Assembly (NCBI GenBank): GCA_020631405.1
Contig: JAHDHH010000046.1
Span: forward strand, 1-33,848
Source: Saprospiraceae bacterium
GTDB lineage: Bacteria > Bacteroidota > Bacteroidia > Chitinophagales > Saprospiraceae
Direction of reading: 5' to 3'
DNA: 33,848 bases
How positions within the stretch are numbered: the stretch's first letter is position 1; every line of letters starts with the position of its first letter. Made by a program: the position numbers and the translations under genes. Shown here in pieces: positions 26,501-29,500 of the stretch. The notes under the pieces are model-generated. The model did no database searches, was not told the origin of the DNA, and saw nothing but the letters and a program-made list of their open reading frames with translations.

Positions 26501-29500
26501 GAGCTTTGATAAGTAATGTTTTGCTGATGGGAGATGAATTCACCACAATTACCAGTGGCTTCCCAAACATAGCTAAGAACACTTCCGCATTGATCGATGC
26601 TTCCAATAGCTGGTTGTTGGGTTGCTATACCTTCGTCCAGACATTCGCTGTTGATAGAAAGATTGCTGTAATTAAGATCAACTTGTGTTGGTATATCATC
26701 GGAGCATGCAATGGTAATATCTTGGGGAAGTAAATCAGTAAAATCAATTGGATCTGGTCCAGTAACTTCAATGTATTGATACACAGTAGTGGTGTTGAAG
26801 CAATCATCTGTTATTGTCCATGTTCTTGTAATGGTCCCAGCATCACAATCTAGGTCTGATGGAAGGATGTCTTGTGTTCCAGCAACCATTCCTCCTGCTC
26901 CACAATTGTCGTCCCACTGCAAATCAGGAATAAGGTCATCCAGCATAGTTCCACATTCAATGGTTATATCTTGCGGTATATCATAGATCACTGGATCAAT
27001 GTCATCAATCAAAGTAAATGTCTGAGTATGAGTAATTGGATTGGTACAATTGCTTGCATCTGCAAATACAGTCCAAGTATAAGTTCTGGTATCTCCACAG
27101 GTATTGAGTGGTTCGTTATTATCTATGCCTTGAACAATTCCAGAAAGCAAGCAAAGACCTTCTGATAAGTTGCCAAATTCTAATTCGATGGGTGCATCCA
27201 AGAGATCTCCGCAATTGATTTCAAGATCTTGGGGCAATGATGTGATCCAATCAATTTCCAGTTTCGGTAGGATTGTAATGGTCTGCGTGTGTGTTGCTTC
27301 ATTGTCGCAATCATCGCTTACACTCCAAGTTCGAGTTATGCTGCCACCATCACATGAGATTGGGTTTGGGCTAATTGTTTCATTCCCTACAACCAAGTAA
27401 GAATCAATGCAATTATCAATGAAGTCCAACTCTTGCATAGCTTCGATTTCTTCAAAACAATTCAAGGTTATATCAGAAGGGGGATCGATAAATTGAGGAG
27501 CAGACAAATCAACGAGTGTTATGGTAGCAGTTCTTGTTAAAACTGTTCCACAAAGCGGATCGGTTGCTGTCCATTCAAATGTTTTTACATCTCCACACAG
27601 GATTAATTCACCAGTAATGTTTAAATCTGCGATACCAGATATATTGCAATCACCACTAAGGAGATTATCGTATGTTTGGTCATCGTACGTTGGCTCAATA
27701 TCTCCACAACCTATTCCATAATTAATTGGTTCTGACGATGTCCATTCTATTTCAGGTAATTCTTCAACAGTGATGATTTGATTTTCAATGGTTGTATTTC
27801 CACATTTATCGGTAACGGTCCAAGTCAAGTTGATGTCACCACCATCGCAACCTAACTCTTCTGGAGTAAGGTCGGCGCTCGAATCTACAGTTCCAGTTAC
27901 ACCACATTCATCATCCCAAGTTAACTGTACGATAGCAGTTGGCACTTCCAAATAGCAATTATAAGTTATGTCAGACGGTACATTATTAATAACCGGAGGA
28001 TTTGATTCGTTTAAGGTGAAGCTTTGTTCCCAAGTGATGGTTTCAAAACAATCTGTGGTATAGGTCCAGGTTCTGGTAAGAACATCATCACAATCGACAA
28101 GAATTCCCGAGTCAGTAGGATCTACCGACCCTGAGATTATGCAGGACGGTTCGATGGTGTTATTTTCATAAAACAATGGGCTTGGGTCTGGAACATCTTC
28201 CGCACATGAAACTGTCATGTCGGCAGGGAAACTTGTCCAATCAAAGGCAGGAGGGGCAAGAAAAGTAATGGTCTGAGTATGACTCACCTCCAATTCACAA
28301 AGGTCAGTATATGACCATGTTCTTGTTATCTGTCCACCTATGCATTCATTAATAGGTCCACCAGTTTCAATAAAGTCGGCAGGACCTGTTCCGTCGCAAT
28401 TGTCTATCCAATCAATCGAAGGAACATCTGGATATGCGCTAAAACAATCTAAGGTAATATCGGCTGGTTCATCGGATAATGTTGGAAAGTCAATATCTCT
28501 TAGAGTTATTGTTTGAGTATGGCTTAATGCATTGAGACATGTGCTTGGATCTGCATCTAATGTCCAAGTATAGCTAAGTACATCACCACAAATTAAAAAA
28601 TCAGCATTGTCAGAGATACCAGATATTGTGCCTGAGTTTTCACAACCAGAATTGCCATAATTGCTATAATCAAGATCTATGATTGGTGGGATTGGATCAT
28701 TGCAATCAATGGTGATATCTTGAGGTAAGTTTGAAATCCAATCTACCTCGTCCACAGCACCAATAGTAATTGTTTGGGTTTCTGTAGTTGTGTTGTCGCA
28801 TTTGTCAGTTACCGTCCATGTTCTGGTGACAATATCACCATCACAACCTACTGCGGATATTTCGGGAGAGAACACAGCATCTATCAATCCTGATTCGTTG
28901 CAATCGTCATTCCATACCAATGGTGAATTATCAATATTAACTGTAAAAATGCAGCTAAAAAATTCATCATCGGGAACGTCTTCTATGGTCGGAAAGTTAT
29001 TTTCCGAAAGGGTAATAATCTGAGTATGTATAATCATCTGGCCGCAATCAGGAGTGTACTCCCATGTTCGCATCATGGTACCTCCGCAGATTGAAGGCGG
29101 GGCTGAATCGATAGCAGGAACATCACCTTGAATGAGGCAGGCTTGATCATTTGTACTGTTTGTATAATTTAGGTTGGGTGCTACAGGTATATCTTCTGTG
29201 CAGGCAACACTTATGTCAGCCGGTGGTGATATCCATGTCACCTGTGGAGGTATATTGATGGTAATTTCTTGGGTGTGGGATACTGAGGCGCCACATGCAT
29301 CCGTGTAGGACCAAGTTCTAAAAAGTGTTCCTCCATTGCATTCGTCTATCGGCCCTCCTGTTTCTTCAAAATCAGCGTTGCCTGTGCCATCGCAATCATC
29401 AGTCCACGTTATCAATTCTGGGGGATCTACACTACTAAAACAATCTAGGGTGAGATCAGCAGGCATCTCGCTTAATACTGGTCCATCCAGATTTAAGGTG

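Noticed and set aside
2352..29023. Many open frames of 60-120 codons on the + strand and in other - strand frames across the giant gene
   Set aside because: They recur at matching positions in successive modules, lack family-like sequence and signal sequences, and lie wholly inside a frame with strong protein-level conservation. They are by-products of the repeats.
6085..29478. CRISPR or simple tandem DNA repeat
   Set aside because: The periodicity is at protein level with long units (70-83 codons) and synonymous drift; there are no short identical repeats separated by unique spacers.
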